A DNA stretch of 64,000 nt from Ectobacillus ponti (GCF_024294785.1 NZ_JANCLT010000013.1:1-64000), one strand, 5' to 3'; positions 18,009 to 29,179 are shown, counted from the first letter of the stretch. Notes: a model not told the origin generated them from the sequence alone. Made by a program: numbers and translations.

Positions 18009-18938
18009 ATGCCGAAAGTCCGCACGAAAGACTTGATTGAACAATTTCAGATGGAGCTGATCAGCGGTGAGGAAGGCATTCACCGCCCGATCCGGACGAG
18101 CGACCTGTCGCGGCCCGGGATTGAGATGGCCGGCTTCTTCACATATTACCCGGCAGAGCGGGTGCAGCTGCTTGGCAAAACAGAGCTTACCTTCTTCTCC
18201 ACCCTGGAGGAGGACCAGCGCCGCGACCGGATGATGGCGCTTTGTACGCCGGACACGCCGTGCATTATTGTCACACGGGGCGAGGACGTGCCGCCTGAGC
18301 TGCTGGAGGCCTCCAGGCTGACGGGTGTGCCGCTGCTTTGCTCCAATCAGAAAACAACACGCCTGTCCAGCCGCCTGACCAACTATCTGGAAAGCAAGCT
18401 GGCGCCGACCACCGCCATCCATGGCGTATTGGTCGACATTTATGGTGTGGGTGTGCTGATTACAGGCTCCAGCGGCGTCGGGAAAAGTGAAACAGCGCTT
18501 GAGCTGGTGAAGCGCGGCCACCGTCTTGTTGCGGATGACAGTGTGGAAATCCGGCAGGAAGACGAGGATACGCTGGTTGGAAGCTCGCCTGAGCTGATTG
18601 AGCACCTTCTGGAGATCCGGGGCTTGGGCATCATCAATGTGATGACGCTGTTTGGCGCGGGAGCTGTGCGCAATCATAAGCGCCTGTCGCTCGTTATTCA
18701 TCTGGAGCTGTGGGATCAGAAGAAAAACTATGACCGGCTTGGCCTTGATGAAGAAAAGATGCGCATCATTGATACCGATATTACAAAAATCACCTTGCCG
18801 GTGCGGCCTGGACGAAACCTGGCTGTCATCATCGAGGTGGCGGCGATGAACTTCCGCCTGAAGCGCATGGGCGTCAATGCGGCCCAGCAATTCTCCGAGC
18901 GGCTGATGAACGCCATTGAGGTTGGCAAAGAAGAGTAA
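18009..18938 (+). CDS. hprK: HPr kinase/phosphorylase
   Basis: Bifunctional HPr(Ser) kinase/phosphorylase, 309 residues, the sensor of carbon catabolite control: it phosphorylates Ser46 of HPr and Crh when glycolytic intermediates are high, and reverses this with phosphate, giving pyrophosphate. The P-loop is GSSGVGKS (153-160), followed by VADDSVE. The HprK signature is [11 protein letters not shown]. The ATG at 18009 has GGAGGTG upstream; the frame is open further left only across the promoter and terminator. It leads the operon hprK-lgt-yvoD-ppaX-yvoF. Its substrate Crh is encoded in the same window at 28224, and PpaX, which removes the pyrophosphate it releases, is three genes downstream. 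Confidence 0.96.
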   Translation: MPKVRTKDLIEQFQMELISGEEGIHRPIRTSDLSRPGIEMAGFFTYYPAERVQLLGKTELTFFSTLEEDQRRDRMMALCTPDTPCIIVTRGEDVPPELLEASRLTGVPLLCSNQKTTRLSSRLTNYLESKLAPTTAIHGVLVDIYGVGVLITGSSGVGKSETALELVKRGHRLVADDSVEIRQEDEDTLVGSSPELIEHLLEIRGLGIINVMTLFGAGAVRNHKRLSLVIHLELWDQKKNYDRLGLDEEKMRIIDTDITKITLPVRPGRNLAVIIEVAAMNFRLKRMGVNAAQQFSERLMNAIEVGKEE

Positions 18939-18956
18939 GAGAGAGGGAGTAAAGGG

Positions 18957-19769
18957 ATGCTGCTAGGATCTGTTCCGCATTTGGACCGCGTCTTCGTGCA
19001 GCTCGGGCCTTTCTCCATTTACTGGTATGGCGTCATCATCGGCACAGGCGTATTGCTTGCGCTGCTGCTGGCTGTACGAGAGGGAGAGAGACGGGGCGTT
19101 CCGAAAGACACATTTGTTGATGTTGTATTATTTGCTGTACCAATCGCCATTTTATGCGCGCGCACCTACTATGTCATTTTTGAATGGAGCTATTACAGCG
19201 CGCATCCAGACCAGATTATTAACATCCGCCAAGGCGGTTTGGCCATTCACGGCGGCTTGATCGGCGCCATTGCCACAGGGATTGTATTCGCCAGACGCCG
19301 CGGGCTGTCGTTTTGGAAGCTGGTGGATATCGCCGCGCCGAGCATTCTGCTTGGACAGGCCATCGGCCGCTGGGGGAATTTTATGAACCAGGAGGCATAC
19401 GGCGGGGAAGTATCGCGTAGCTTCTTAGAGAGCTTGCACCTGCCTGGCTTCATTATTAACCAGATGTACATTGAAGGCGCGTACCATCATCCGACCTTCC
19501 TGTATGAGTCTCTTTGGAGCTTTACAGGAGTGGTCCTGCTGCTCCTGCTCCGGAGAGCGAACCTGCGCCGCGGGGAGCTGTTTTTCACGTATTTGATTTG
19601 GTATTCCATTGGCCGGTTCTTTGTAGAAGGCCTACGCACGGACAGCCTGATGCTCGGGCCGCTGCGGATTGCCCAGGTCATCTCCATTGTGCTGATTGTC
19701 GGCTCCATCATCGGCATCATCATCCGCCGGAAAATGGGATATGCGAACAAGCGGTATTTAGAAGGATAA
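18957..19769 (+). CDS. lgt: Prolipoprotein diacylglyceryl transferase
   Basis: Lgt, 270 residues, an integral membrane enzyme that transfers diacylglycerol from phosphatidylglycerol to the lipobox cysteine of prolipoproteins, the first step of lipoprotein maturation. It has the catalytic-region HGGLIG (His98), the family signature [10 protein letters not shown] (137-146) and [16 protein letters not shown] near the C-terminus, with about seven membrane segments. GAGAGGGAG precedes the ATG, 18 bases after the hprK stop. Confidence 0.96.
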   Translation: MLLGSVPHLDRVFVQLGPFSIYWYGVIIGTGVLLALLLAVREGERRGVPKDTFVDVVLFAVPIAILCARTYYVIFEWSYYSAHPDQIINIRQGGLAIHGGLIGAIATGIVFARRRGLSFWKLVDIAAPSILLGQAIGRWGNFMNQEAYGGEVSRSFLESLHLPGFIINQMYIEGAYHHPTFLYESLWSFTGVVLLLLLRRANLRRGELFFTYLIWYSIGRFFVEGLRTDSLMLGPLRIAQVISIVLIVGSIIGIIIRRKMGYANKRYLEG

Positions 19770-19812
19770 GCGCCCGGACAGGCGCTTTCCGTATTTGGAG
19801 GGGGAGAAGCTT

Positions 19813-20760
19813 GTGGGGATGCTGAAAAGAGGCCTGTTGGCCGGTTTGAAAACAACATGGGTGCTCGGCAAAGTGATTTTCCCGATTACCCTGCTGGTCA
19901 CGATTTTAAAGTACACGCCGGTGCTGCCGTGGCTGACAAAGGTCATTGCGCCGCTGATGGGCTGGCTCGGCTTGCCGGGTGATGCCGCCATTGCCCTGGT
20001 CTTCGGCTTTTTTGTCAATTTGTACGCGGCAATCGGGGTGATGCTGTCGCTGACCTTGACGGTAAAAGAAGTGTTCATTCTGGCAGTGATGCTGTCATTC
20101 GCCCATAACCTGTTGGTGGAATCCACCGTCGCAACACGGGTGGGCATCAAAACCTCTGTGGTGCTTGGCGTCCGGCTCGGGCTTGCGTTTGCTTCCGCCG
20201 TGGTCATCAGCCTGTTCTGGAAGGGCGGCGGTGACATTGCCAAGTACACCCTGCTTCCGGCAAAGGGCGTGCAGCCGCATGGCTGGCTGGAGATTGCGTG
20301 GCAGGGAATCCACACCGCCGTATTCGGCATCCTGCAGCTCGCCATGATCGTGCTGCCGCTGATGATTGTGATGCAGGTGTTGAAGGAAGTTGGCTTCCTG
20401 GATGTGTTCTCCCGCTGGCTGGCGCCGGTCACCCGCGTGCTCGGCATGAAGGAGAATACCGCCACCACGATGACGGCCGGGCTCATTATTGGTTTGGCCT
20501 ACGGAGCAGGCGTGATGATTCAGGCTGTGAAGGATGACGGTGTTTCAAAAAAGGACCTGACACTTGCCTTCATTTTTCTGGTGGCCTGCCATGCTGTAAT
20601 CGAGGATACGCTCATCTTTGCACCGCTTGGCATTCCGGTGCTGCCGCTTCTGCTGATCCGTTTGGTGACGGCATTCGTGCTCACCATGATCGTGGCGTTT
20701 GTTTGGAAACGACTAGAACGAAAGGAAGTCCATGATGAAGATCAATACCATACTGTTTGA
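19813..20760 (+). CDS. Nucleoside-recognition (Gate) domain membrane protein, YvoD-like
   Basis: Polytopic membrane protein of 315 residues with two nucleoside-recognition/Gate domains, matching B. subtilis YvoD by position and type. Repeated segments of the kind [22 protein letters not shown] and [21 protein letters not shown] mark the two halves. Transport substrate unknown. I start it at the GTG at 19813, 8 bases after GGAGGGGG; the ATG at 19819 is the alternative. Its end overlaps the ppaX start by 29 bases in another frame, implying translational coupling. Confidence 0.85.
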   Translation: MGMLKRGLLAGLKTTWVLGKVIFPITLLVTILKYTPVLPWLTKVIAPLMGWLGLPGDAAIALVFGFFVNLYAAIGVMLSLTLTVKEVFILAVMLSFAHNLLVESTVATRVGIKTSVVLGVRLGLAFASAVVISLFWKGGGDIAKYTLLPAKGVQPHGWLEIAWQGIHTAVFGILQLAMIVLPLMIVMQVLKEVGFLDVFSRWLAPVTRVLGMKENTATTMTAGLIIGLAYGAGVMIQAVKDDGVSKKDLTLAFIFLVACHAVIEDTLIFAPLGIPVLPLLLIRLVTAFVLTMIVAFVWKRLERKEVHDEDQYHTV

Positions 20761-21367
20761 CCTGGATGGCACACTCATTAATACAAACGAACTGATTATT
20801 TCTTCATTTCTGCATACGCTGAACCACTATTATCCGAACCGCTATAAGCGCGAGGATGTGCTGCCGTTCATCGGCCCGTCGCTGCGGGAGACCTTTACCG
20901 AAATTGACAGCACCCGGGTGGACGAAATGATTCAGCGCTACCGCGACTTCAACCATTTGAACCACGACCTGCTGGTGGAGGAATACGAGTCCGTATACGA
21001 TACGGTGAAGGAGCTGAAGCAGCGCGGCTATAAGCTCGGCATCGTAACGACGAAGGCGCGCCGCACGGTGGAGATGGGGCTGCAGCTGACAAAGCTGGAT
21101 GGGTTTTTCGAAGTGATTGTCACAATTGACGACGTCGAGTTTGTCAAGCCGCATCCGGAGCCGCTGGAAAAAGCGCTGCAGCAGCTGGGCGCAAAGCCGG
21201 AGGAAGCACTGATGGTCGGCGACAACCATCATGATGTGATGGGCGGCAAAAATGCCGGCACCAAAACAGCGGGTGTGGCCTGGTCGATTAAAGGAAGAGC
21301 GTATCTGGAAAGCTATCAGCCGGATTACATGCTGGACCGCATGAGCGACCTGCTTGACATGCTGTAA
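20732..21367 (+). CDS. ppaX: Pyrophosphatase PpaX (HAD family)
   Basis: HAD-superfamily hydrolase of 211 residues corresponding to B. subtilis PpaX, which hydrolyses the pyrophosphate released when HprK dephosphorylates HPr-Ser-P and so drives that reaction. The nucleophile motif [14 protein letters not shown] is at the N-terminus, KPHPEP with the conserved Lys is in the middle, and the acidic motif [12 protein letters not shown] is near 165. AAAGGAAG lies upstream; ATGs at 20732 and 20735 are both possible. It is in the same operon as hprK. Confidence 0.93.
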   Translation: MMKINTILFDLDGTLINTNELIISSFLHTLNHYYPNRYKREDVLPFIGPSLRETFTEIDSTRVDEMIQRYRDFNHLNHDLLVEEYESVYDTVKELKQRGYKLGIVTTKARRTVEMGLQLTKLDGFFEVIVTIDDVEFVKPHPEPLEKALQQLGAKPEEALMVGDNHHDVMGGKNAGTKTAGVAWSIKGRAYLESYQPDYMLDRMSDLLDML

Positions 21368-21378
21368 GGAGAATCGGC

Positions 21379-21897
21379 ATGAGACGGACGACACGCTATC
21401 CGGTTTCCGGACCGAACTCCCTTTGGCAGCTCTATCAGACTGTCTCCTTCTGGAAGGTCTTGAAAAATGTAATGGTCATTCAAGTGGCGCGCTACACCCC
21501 GTTTCTTGGGGTGAAGAACTGGATGTACCGCACCTTCCTGCGCATGGAGGTCGGGGAGCAGACCTCCTTCGCGCTGATGGTGATGCCGGACATTATGTTC
21601 CCGGAGAACATCAAGGTGGGCCGCAATACGGTTATCGGCTATAATACAACGATTCTGGCCCATGAGTATCTCATTCGGGAGTACCGTCTTGGCGAGGTGG
21701 AAATTGGCGATGAGGTCATGATAGGCGCGAACTCCACCATTCTGCCGGGAGTCACCATCGGCGACGGGGCCATTGTTTCCGCCGCCACGCTGGTGCATAA
21801 GGACGTGCCGGCCGGCGCCTTTGCCGGAGGCAACCCGATGCGCATCATCTATACGAAAGAAGAGATGGAGCAGCGCAAGAAAGAGGAACTCGCCTGA
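21379..21897 (+). CDS. Hexapeptide-repeat acetyltransferase, YvoF-like
   Basis: Acyltransferase of the LacA/NodL/CysE left-handed beta-helix type, 172 residues. Hexapeptide repeats run from about 72 to 150 (NIKVGRNTVIGYNTTI; VEIGDEVMIGANSTILPGVTIGDGAIVSAATLVHKDVPAG), ending in GGNPMRII, typical of the family. It corresponds by position and size to B. subtilis YvoF. AAGGAGA precedes the ATG. Last gene of the hprK operon, its stop codon is inside a terminator. Confidence 0.88.
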   Translation: MRRTTRYPVSGPNSLWQLYQTVSFWKVLKNVMVIQVARYTPFLGVKNWMYRTFLRMEVGEQTSFALMVMPDIMFPENIKVGRNTVIGYNTTILAHEYLIREYRLGEVEIGDEVMIGANSTILPGVTIGDGAIVSAATLVHKDVPAGAFAGGNPMRIIYTKEEMEQRKKEELA

Positions 21898-21916
21898 AAC
21901 GGCGGGTTTCTTTTTC
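21887..21916 (+). terminator. Terminator of the hprK operon
   Basis: Stem AACTCGCC / GGCGGGTT (one G-T pair) around TGAAAC, then CTTTTTC. The stop codon is in the loop. Confidence 0.75.
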
Positions 21917-22079
21917 TATGTGCGCCGTTCTTCAGCCGCAAAACTAAAAAATTTTCTTCTTTTATACTGAAAAAACCAAAACTGACATATAATAAACTGT
22001 TTTGTTTTCATTCGTATCGTTTATACTTATAGTTGGACATATATAGACATTCGTTAAAGATTGTACAAATGGAGGATGT

Positions 22080-23576
22080 ATGGGGAAAAATCAGAACATG
22101 CGAGAAGACAAAGGACAAGTCATCACCTTCCACCAGTCCGGCCGCTTCTTTTACGAAAAAGGAATGCGGGCGCTGCGCCGGCATGATGTAGACGAGGCCA
22201 TCCGCTATCTGCAGCGTGCCGCTGAAATTGAACCGGAGCCGTTCATTCTGTGCGAACTCGCGGCGGCTCTGGCGGAAGCGGGCAGCTACCATGAATCCAA
22301 CCAGGTGCTGCAGGATGTGCTGCGGGCGCACCCGAAAATGGAAGAGTGCTATTTCTATATGGCGGACAACTACGCAAACCTTGGTTTGTTTTATCAGGCG
22401 AAAAAATATGCGCGGCAGTACTTGGATGTAACGAAGCAAGAGGAGTATGTGGAAGACGCGCTGGAGCTGCTGGATATAATTGCCGAGGAGGAGAGCGGCG
22501 ATGAAATTGAGGGCGAGGATGAGCTGATTCTGCTGCAGGAGCGCGCCAATGCGCACATCCGGAACGGACAGCTGGAGGAAGCGGTGTTCATCCTGCACTC
22601 CATCATCAAGCAATACCCGGAATTCTGGGCCGCCTACAACAACTTGGCCATCGTGCGCTTTCAGCTGGGTGACGTCAAGGACGCGCTGCGCATTGCCGAG
22701 GAGGTGCTGGAACGGAATCCCGGCAACCTGCACGCGCTGTGCAACAGCCTCATTTTCCTGTACTCCATCGGCGAAATCGAGCAGGTGAACAAGCTCGCCG
22801 CCGGCCTGGAGCATGTGTATCCGATGATGGTGGAGCAGCGCTTTAAGCTTGGCACCACGCTGGCAACCATCGGCCGCTACGAGGACGCCTACCGCTGGCT
22901 GAAGCTGCTGAAGCGGTACGGCTATGAAGGTGATTTCAGCTTCTACTATTGGCTTGCCTACACGGCATACAAGACGGGGGATCAGGCGACTGCCGACAAG
23001 GTATGGAAGCAGGTTGTGGAGATGTACCCGGACCGGGCAGGAAAGGAGCCGTGGCATCTGGCAGAGGAGCATCATGAGGATGCCCATCTGCTGCTGAAGC
23101 ACTTGGAGGATGCCTTCGAAGGCGAACAGAGCTTGGAAGGAAAGCTGATGGGGCTGTATTTCATCAATAAAGTGGATCTGCCGGAACGGATCGGGCTGCT
23201 GTTTGCCTATATTCAGCAGGAGGAGCCGGTGCTGTCGCAAATGGCGCGCTATCTGTTCCTCGAAGCAAGCGGCAAGCAGGTGCCGAAGGAGCTGCAGGAA
23301 TTCCGCAACTGCGTGGAGGCGGCTGAGGCGCTGTACAACCGCAATGAACCGGATCAATTTGTCGAGGATTGCCTCTGGCTGCTGTTTAAGGTCTTTGCAG
23401 ACTCTTATCAGCATCAATCCTTTAAGAATGCCGCCGGCTGGGCTGCCGCGGTGGAATATATTACCCGCAGCACACAGAAGCGAAACATGACACAGGCAGA
23501 GATTGGACACATATATAATATATCGATTTCAACCTTGCGCAAGTATGTGCAGACGGTCAAGCAGCTAGGCAGATGA
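22080..23576 (+). CDS. TPR-repeat protein, YvcD-like, with C-terminal HTH-like segment
   Basis: Protein of 498 residues built largely of tetratricopeptide-like helical repeats (for example DEAIRYLQRAAEIEPEPFILCELAAALAEAG and EAVFILHSIIKQYPEFWAAYNNLAIVRFQLG), matching B. subtilis YvcD by position. The last ~30 residues (MTQAEIGHIYNISISTLRKYVQTVKQL) look like a helix-turn-helix, so a DNA- or RNA-related role is possible. GGAGG precedes the ATG at a short 4-base spacing. A -10 box TATAAT lies at 21988-21993 with no clear -35. In B. subtilis the his operon lies just upstream; here it is missing. Confidence 0.82.
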   Translation: MGKNQNMREDKGQVITFHQSGRFFYEKGMRALRRHDVDEAIRYLQRAAEIEPEPFILCELAAALAEAGSYHESNQVLQDVLRAHPKMEECYFYMADNYANLGLFYQAKKYARQYLDVTKQEEYVEDALELLDIIAEEESGDEIEGEDELILLQERANAHIRNGQLEEAVFILHSIIKQYPEFWAAYNNLAIVRFQLGDVKDALRIAEEVLERNPGNLHALCNSLIFLYSIGEIEQVNKLAAGLEHVYPMMVEQRFKLGTTLATIGRYEDAYRWLKLLKRYGYEGDFSFYYWLAYTAYKTGDQATADKVWKQVVEMYPDRAGKEPWHLAEEHHEDAHLLLKHLEDAFEGEQSLEGKLMGLYFINKVDLPERIGLLFAYIQQEEPVLSQMARYLFLEASGKQVPKELQEFRNCVEAAEALYNRNEPDQFVEDCLWLLFKVFADSYQHQSFKNAAGWAAAVEYITRSTQKRNMTQAEIGHIYNISISTLRKYVQTVKQLGR

Positions 23577-23636
23577 TTGGGAAAACTGCGGGCCGGACAG
23601 TATAATGGACATAATGCGACAAGGGATAAGGAGTGA

Positions 23637-24596
<960 letters not shown>

Positions 24597-24696
24597 CATA
24601 TTGGTAACTGTTTCTTTATCTCCCTGTAACCGGATTGCAATGGAAATCGGGTATGATAGAAGCAGTTGACCCCCTTATTTTATATAAGGACTGGAG

Positions 24697-24730
24697 AGAG
24701 CACAGGAACTGCGACCTGTGCTCTTTTTTT
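24697..24730 (+). terminator. Strong terminator downstream of trxB
   Basis: Perfect 10-bp stem AGAGCACAGG / CCTGTGCTCT with an 8-base loop, then T7. Confidence 0.92.
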
Positions 24731-24799
24731 CTGTCAGGCTGCCCTTTGGCATTCCGGAAAACTTTTCAGATTATTCAATTTTATGCTATGCCCGCTTCG

Positions 24800-24828
24800 T
24801 TGTGGCAGCGATAAAATAATAGTATAAT
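24800..24828 (+). promoter_or_regulatory. Sigma-A promoter of the yvcI-rapZ-glmR-whiA-crh operon
   Basis: -35 TTGTGG (24800-24805), 17-bp spacer, -10 TATAAT (24823-24828). A GC-rich hairpin (GGCCCTGC / GGGGCC region, 24862-24880) lies in the leader. Confidence 0.7.
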
Positions 24829-24902
24829 GAAGGGAAACTACAGAGCAAAAAATGCAACTGAGGCCCTGCACGGGGCCGCGGAGAAATAGCTGGGGTGAAA
24901 AG

Positions 24903-25361
24903 ATGCAGCGGGTGACAAACTGCGTATTGCTGAAAGAGAATGAAGTGCTGTTGCTCCAAAAGCCGCGCCGCAACTGGTGGGTCGCGCCGGGCGGCAAGAT
25001 GGAGCTCGGAGAAACCGTGCGTGAAGCGGTGGTGCGGGAATACCGCGAAGAAACAGGTATTTACTTGAAAAATCCTTCCTTAAAGGGTGTCTTCACATTT
25101 GTTATACAAGAAAACGAAAAAGTCGTTTCAGAATGGATGATGTTCTCCTTCCTGGCGACAGACTATACAGGAGAGAACCAAGAGGAGTGCGAAGAAGGCA
25201 TCCTCCGGTGGCAGCGGGTGGGGGACATCGGCAATTTGGCGATGGCTCCCGGTGATTATCACATTATTGACTATCTCATAAAGGGAAGCGGCATCATCTA
25301 TGGAACCTTTATTTATACACCTGATTTTGAGTTGATTTCCTATCGCTTAGACCCAAGCTGA
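24903..25361 (+). CDS. yvcI: Nudix hydrolase YvcI
   Basis: Nudix-family hydrolase of 152 residues with box [24 protein letters not shown], containing the REXXEE metal ligands. It resembles 8-oxo-dGTP/NTP diphosphatases and matches B. subtilis YvcI by position, directly before rapZ; YvcI has been linked to RNA 5'-end pyrophosphate removal and nucleotide cleaning, but the substrate here is not proven. I start at the ATG at 24903 (GGGGTGA upstream). First gene of the operon. Confidence 0.9.
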   Translation: MQRVTNCVLLKENEVLLLQKPRRNWWVAPGGKMELGETVREAVVREYREETGIYLKNPSLKGVFTFVIQENEKVVSEWMMFSFLATDYTGENQEECEEGILRWQRVGDIGNLAMAPGDYHIIDYLIKGSGIIYGTFIYTPDFELISYRLDPS

Positions 25362-25384
25362 ACGGAGGAAGGGAGGAAGGCAAG

Positions 25385-26263
25385 ATGCAAAAGAATGATA
25401 TTAAAATGGTGATTGTGACAGGGATGTCCGGCGCGGGAAAAACGGTTGCCCTGCAAAGCTTTGAGGATCTGGGCTATTTCTGTGTGGATAATCTGCCGCC
25501 GGCGCTGCTGCCGAAGTTTGTGGAGCTTATGTCCGAATCCGCCAACAAGATGGATAAGGTGGCGCTCGGCATCGACCTGCGCGGCCGCGAGTTTTTCGAC
25601 CATCTGTGGGAGGCGCTGGATGACCTGACAGAGCGCACATGGGTCATTCCCAACATTTTATTTTTGGATGCGAGGGACAGCGCCCTCGTCACCCGGTATA
25701 AGGAAACCCGCCGTTCCCATCCATTGGCGCCGACAGGGCTTCCGCTGAAGGGCATTGAACTGGAGCGGGAGCTGCTTGGCGACATGAAGGTGCGGGCGAA
25801 TATGGTGATTGATACAACGGATCTGAAGCCGAAGGAGCTGCGGGAAAAGATTGCCAAGCTGTTTTCATCCCATGAACAGGAGACGTTCCGGGTGAACGTC
25901 ATGTCCTTTGGCTTCAAATACGGCGTGCCGATTGACGCGGATTTGATGTTTGATGTGCGTTTCCTGCCGAATCCGTTCTATATCCCGTCCATGAAGCCGT
26001 TGACCGGATTGGATGAAGAAGTATCTTCCTATGTGCTGAAATTTAATGAAACACATAAGTTTTTGGAAAAGCTGACAGACTTGATCTCGTTCATGCTGCC
26101 GCACTACAAGCGGGAGGGGAAAAGCCAGCTCGTCATCGCAATCGGCTGTACCGGCGGACAGCACCGGTCCGTTACCATTGCAGAGTATTTGACGAAGCAT
26201 TTCGCCAAAGAATTCCAGACACATGTGTCCCACCGTGATGTCGAGAAGAGAAAGGGTCATTGA
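25385..26263 (+). CDS. rapZ: RNase adapter/nucleotide-binding protein RapZ (YvcJ)
   Basis: P-loop protein of 292 residues of the RapZ/YvcJ family. Walker A is GMSGAGKT (13-20), followed by [18 protein letters not shown], a family hallmark. The C-terminal domain carries [21 protein letters not shown], the conserved sugar-phosphate-binding part. In B. subtilis YvcJ hydrolyses GTP and affects competence; in enterobacteria RapZ controls glucosamine-6-phosphate synthase through small RNAs. AGGAAGG precedes the ATG. Only 3 bases separate it from the glmR gene, which also concerns cell-wall precursor supply. Confidence 0.95.
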   Translation: MQKNDIKMVIVTGMSGAGKTVALQSFEDLGYFCVDNLPPALLPKFVELMSESANKMDKVALGIDLRGREFFDHLWEALDDLTERTWVIPNILFLDARDSALVTRYKETRRSHPLAPTGLPLKGIELERELLGDMKVRANMVIDTTDLKPKELREKIAKLFSSHEQETFRVNVMSFGFKYGVPIDADLMFDVRFLPNPFYIPSMKPLTGLDEEVSSYVLKFNETHKFLEKLTDLISFMLPHYKREGKSQLVIAIGCTGGQHRSVTIAEYLTKHFAKEFQTHVSHRDVEKRKGH

Positions 26264-26266
26264 TAC

Positions 26267-27220
26267 ATGGATAAAGGCAAAAAAGCGAAGATTGTCATCA
26301 TCGGCGGAGGGACCGGCTTGTCCGTGCTCCTCCGGGGATTAAAGAAGCACCCGGTTGACATCACCGCCATTGTCACAGTCGCAGACGACGGAGGCAGCTC
26401 CGGCCGTCTGCGCGATGAAATGGATATCCCGCCGCCAGGGGATGTGCGCAATGTGCTCGTGGCACTTTCGGATGTGGAGCCGCTTGTGGAAGCGCTGCTG
26501 CAGCACCGGTTTACGGCGGGTGACGGCCTGACCGGCCATGCGCTTGGCAACCTGCTGCTGGCGGGCATGACCTCCATAACGGGTGACTTTTTTCACGCCA
26601 TTACAGAAATGAGCAAGGTATTGAATGTGCGCGGCCGTGTTCTCCCTGCCGCCAATCAAAGCGTTGTGCTCCATGCTGAATTCGAGGATGGCCAGGTGAT
26701 TACCGGCGAATCAAAAATTCCGTATTCCGGCAAACGGATCAAGCGGGTGTTCCTGACACCGGAGCATGTGGAGCCCCTGCGTGAAGCCATCAATGAAATC
26801 CGGCGTGCCGACCTCATTGTCTGCGGGCCTGGCAGCCTGTACACCAGCATTCTGCCAAACCTGCTCGTGAAGAAGATCGGGGCCGCAGTGGTGAAGGCGA
26901 AAGCCAAGAAGGTGTATGTATGCAACGTGATGACGCAAGCGGGCGAAACCATGGGATATGCCGCGAGCGACCACATTCAGGCGCTGCACGACCACCTCGG
27001 ATCCTCCTTTATTGATACAGTCATTGTGAATAACGGAGAAATTCCGGGGTATCTGCTCGAGCGCTATCAAGGTGAGATGTCCACTCCTGTCGTATGTGAC
27101 AGGGAACGTTTACAGGAAATGGGCGTTGCCATCATCGAGGATGCTATTGCAAAATATAACGATGATGTAGTGCGCCATGACACAACAAAATTATCAGCCA
27201 TTTTGGCATCGCTTTTATAG
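26267..27220 (+). CDS. glmR: GlmR (YvcK) regulator of carbon flux to cell-wall precursors
   Basis: Protein of 317 residues of the CofD-like YvcK/GlmR family. Signatures are VIIGGGTGLSVLLRGLK (10-26), VADDGGSSGRLR, PPPGDVRN and CGPGSLYTSILPNLL. In B. subtilis GlmR binds UDP-GlcNAc and stimulates GlmS, needed for growth on gluconeogenic carbon. AAAGGG lies about 10 bases upstream. Tightly packed between rapZ and whiA. Confidence 0.95.
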   Translation: MDKGKKAKIVIIGGGTGLSVLLRGLKKHPVDITAIVTVADDGGSSGRLRDEMDIPPPGDVRNVLVALSDVEPLVEALLQHRFTAGDGLTGHALGNLLLAGMTSITGDFFHAITEMSKVLNVRGRVLPAANQSVVLHAEFEDGQVITGESKIPYSGKRIKRVFLTPEHVEPLREAINEIRRADLIVCGPGSLYTSILPNLLVKKIGAAVVKAKAKKVYVCNVMTQAGETMGYAASDHIQALHDHLGSSFIDTVIVNNGEIPGYLLERYQGEMSTPVVCDRERLQEMGVAIIEDAIAKYNDDVVRHDTTKLSAILASLL

Positions 27221-27244
27221 GATTTGAATGAGGAGGTGAGAGAG

Positions 27245-28195
27245 ATGTCTTTCGCATCAGAAACAAAAAAGGAGTTAACGAACCTGGAAATTAAGGACTG
27301 CTGTGTGAAGGCAGAGCTGTCAGCGCTCATCCGCATGAACGGGTCCCTTTCATTCTCCAACCGTCACATGATTGTCGATATTCAAACGGAAAATGCGGCG
27401 ATTGCCCGCCGTATTTATACATTGTTGAAGAAAAGCTATGAGGTTACGGTGGAGCTGCTGGTCCGAAAGAAAATGCGTTTGAAAAAGAACAATGTGTACA
27501 TTGTGCGGCTTGTGGAGAAGGCCAAGGAGGTTCTGGAGGATCTGCGCATCATCGAAGAGGGATTTTCCCTGCTTCGAACGATTTCCCGTGATTTGATCAA
27601 GAAGAAATGCTGCAAGCGCTCCTATTTGCGCGGTGCATTCTTAGCCGGCGGTTCGGTGAACAATCCGGAGACATCTTCTTATCACCTGGAAGTGTTCTCG
27701 CTCTATCAAGAGCATAATGACTCCATCTGTGAGCTTATGAATGAGTTCGATTTAAACAGCAAAACATTGGAGCGCCGTAAAGGGTACATCACGTATTTGA
27801 AGGAAGCGGAGAAAATCACCGAATTCCTGAACATCATCGGGGCGCATAATGCGCTGCTGCGGTTTGAGGATATCCGCATTGTGCGCGACATGCGCAACTC
27901 CGTGAACCGTCTGGTCAACTGCGAGACCGCAAACCTCAACAAAACCATCGGTGCCGCGCTCCGGCAGATTGAGAACATCAAGTACATTGACCGTACAGTC
28001 GGATTGGATATTTTGCCGGCGAAGCTGCGGGAAATTGCCGAGCTGCGGATTAACTACGAGGATGTAACGCTGAAGGAGCTGGGCGAAATGGTGTCCGGCG
28101 GGGCCATCAGCAAATCCGGCATCAACCATCGTCTGCGAAAAATTGATGAGATTGCAGAGAAATTGCGGGCAGGCGAGATGAGCATACAGAAATAG
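27245..28195 (+). CDS. whiA: DNA-binding protein WhiA
   Basis: WhiA, 316 residues: an N-terminal homing-endonuclease-like fold ([46 protein letters not shown]) and a C-terminal helix-turn-helix ([29 protein letters not shown]). In actinomycetes it is a sporulation regulator; in B. subtilis it affects division and nucleoid organisation. I chose the ATG at 27245, with GGAGGTGA 5 bases upstream. Confidence 0.95.
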   Translation: MSFASETKKELTNLEIKDCCVKAELSALIRMNGSLSFSNRHMIVDIQTENAAIARRIYTLLKKSYEVTVELLVRKKMRLKKNNVYIVRLVEKAKEVLEDLRIIEEGFSLLRTISRDLIKKKCCKRSYLRGAFLAGGSVNNPETSSYHLEVFSLYQEHNDSICELMNEFDLNSKTLERRKGYITYLKEAEKITEFLNIIGAHNALLRFEDIRIVRDMRNSVNRLVNCETANLNKTIGAALRQIENIKYIDRTVGLDILPAKLREIAELRINYEDVTLKELGEMVSGGAISKSGINHRLRKIDEIAEKLRAGEMSIQK

Positions 28196-28223
28196 TGGAA
28201 AAAAGGGAAGGGAGAGATGTGCA

Positions 28224-28481
28224 GTGGTGCAAAAGGAAGTGGAGGTTGGCTTGAAATACGGGCTGCAGGCACGCCCGGCCGCATTGTTTGTGCAGGAAGC
28301 AAATCGCTTCCAGTCAGATGTTTTCATTGAGAAGGATGGCCGCAAGGTGAATGCGAAAAGCATCATGGGCCTCATGAGTCTGGCTGTCGGCGCCAACGCT
28401 GTGATCACAATTATTGCGGAAGGGCATGACGAGCAGGAGGCGCTTGAAGTGCTGACGAATTATGTGCAGAAGGAACAATAA
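28224..28481 (+). CDS. crh: Catabolite repression HPr-like protein Crh
   Basis: HPr paralogue of 85 residues. Position 15 is Gln (YGLQARPAA) where HPr has the phosphorylatable His, so it cannot take part in PTS phosphotransfer. Ser46 is kept in KVNAKSIMGLMSL, the site phosphorylated by HprK. P-Ser-Crh works with CcpA in carbon catabolite repression and, unphosphorylated, controls methylglyoxal synthase in B. subtilis. GTG start with GGGAGAG upstream. Last gene of the operon. Its kinase gene hprK lies at 18009. Confidence 0.95.
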   Translation: MVQKEVEVGLKYGLQARPAALFVQEANRFQSDVFIEKDGRKVNAKSIMGLMSLAVGANAVITIIAEGHDEQEALEVLTNYVQKEQ

Positions 28482-28494
28482 CAAATAAGCTTGA

Positions 28495-28530
28495 GAATAG
28501 AACCGGCTGTATGCACAGCCGGTTCTATTC
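28495..28530. terminator. Bidirectional terminator between crh and a convergent regulator gene
   Basis: Perfect 16-bp inverted repeat (28495-28510 / 28515-28530) with ATGC loop. There is no long T-run, but its stability and position between convergent genes support termination. Confidence 0.75.
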
Positions 28531-28540
28531 GTGCTGCTCT

Positions 28541-29068
28541 TTATCTCTCTGTACGAATTCCCTTGAATATCCGTATGGTTTGCTCCAATTCACGCTGCTT
28601 GCGTTCAATATCAGCTTGGAGCACATGGGCTACAGCCTGCTCCAGACGCTTCTGTACTTGCTCTTCCTGAAAAATCTTCTGCGCCTCCTGCAACAGGGCC
28701 GACACAACCAATCGGTTCAGTTCCTCATCCGGCAGGGGCTGCGGTATGCTCAGCAGCTGCAGGGGCAGCTGGAATTGCAAGGCCTCGATCTGGAGCACAT
28801 CATTTGCCCCTTGGTCTGCTTTCTCCTCGGTATAGACCGGTGTTGTCTGATTCATGGTCAGCAGCTGTGCAAAGTCATATTGGAGCACTTGTGAAAGCCG
28901 GGTTATGGTCTGCAGCGTGGGCTGGCGCAGGCCATTCTCAATCATGGATATTGCGCTCTGTGATAAATTTGTTTCATTGGCAACCTCAGTCATAGTGAGC
29001 CCGAGTTCTTTTCGGCGTTCCTTTATCCTCTGTCCCAGAGCTATATATTTCTCAGTAATATCACTCAC
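28541..29068 (-). CDS. XRE-family transcriptional regulator with coiled-coil tail
   Basis: Protein of 175 residues. A lambda-repressor-like helix-turn-helix occupies about 12-66 (LGQRIKERRKELGLTMTEVANETNLSQSAISMIENGLRQPTLQTITRLSQVLQ). The rest is Gln/Leu-rich, ending in a coiled-coil stretch (EAQKIFQEEQVQKRLEQAVAHVLQADIERKQRELEQTI), likely for oligomerisation. GTG start with AAGGAGG 8-9 bases upstream. It is divergent from the seven-gene kinase/phosphatase/VWA operon and shares its AT-rich intergenic region (29069-29247), so it may regulate that operon; this is inference from position. Confidence 0.85.
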   Translation of the reverse strand: MSDITEKYIALGQRIKERRKELGLTMTEVANETNLSQSAISMIENGLRQPTLQTITRLSQVLQYDFAQLLTMNQTTPVYTEEKADQGANDVLQIEALQFQLPLQLLSIPQPLPDEELNRLVVSALLQEAQKIFQEEQVQKRLEQAVAHVLQADIERKQRELEQTIRIFKGIRTER

Positions 29069-29179
29069 GATAGAACCTCCTTCAGTTCGTTATTACATCT
29101 ATTATAACCCAACTTTTTGTGAAATTAATATAGTTTTATACCTTTTAAAATAAAATTGGTGAAAATATCACAAGAGCTA

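Noticed and set aside
24635-24657. Possible promoter for a small RNA between trxB and its terminator (TTGCAA ... TATGAT)
   Set aside because: The spacer is only 11 bp; the terminator is better explained as the end of a long trxB 3' untranslated region.
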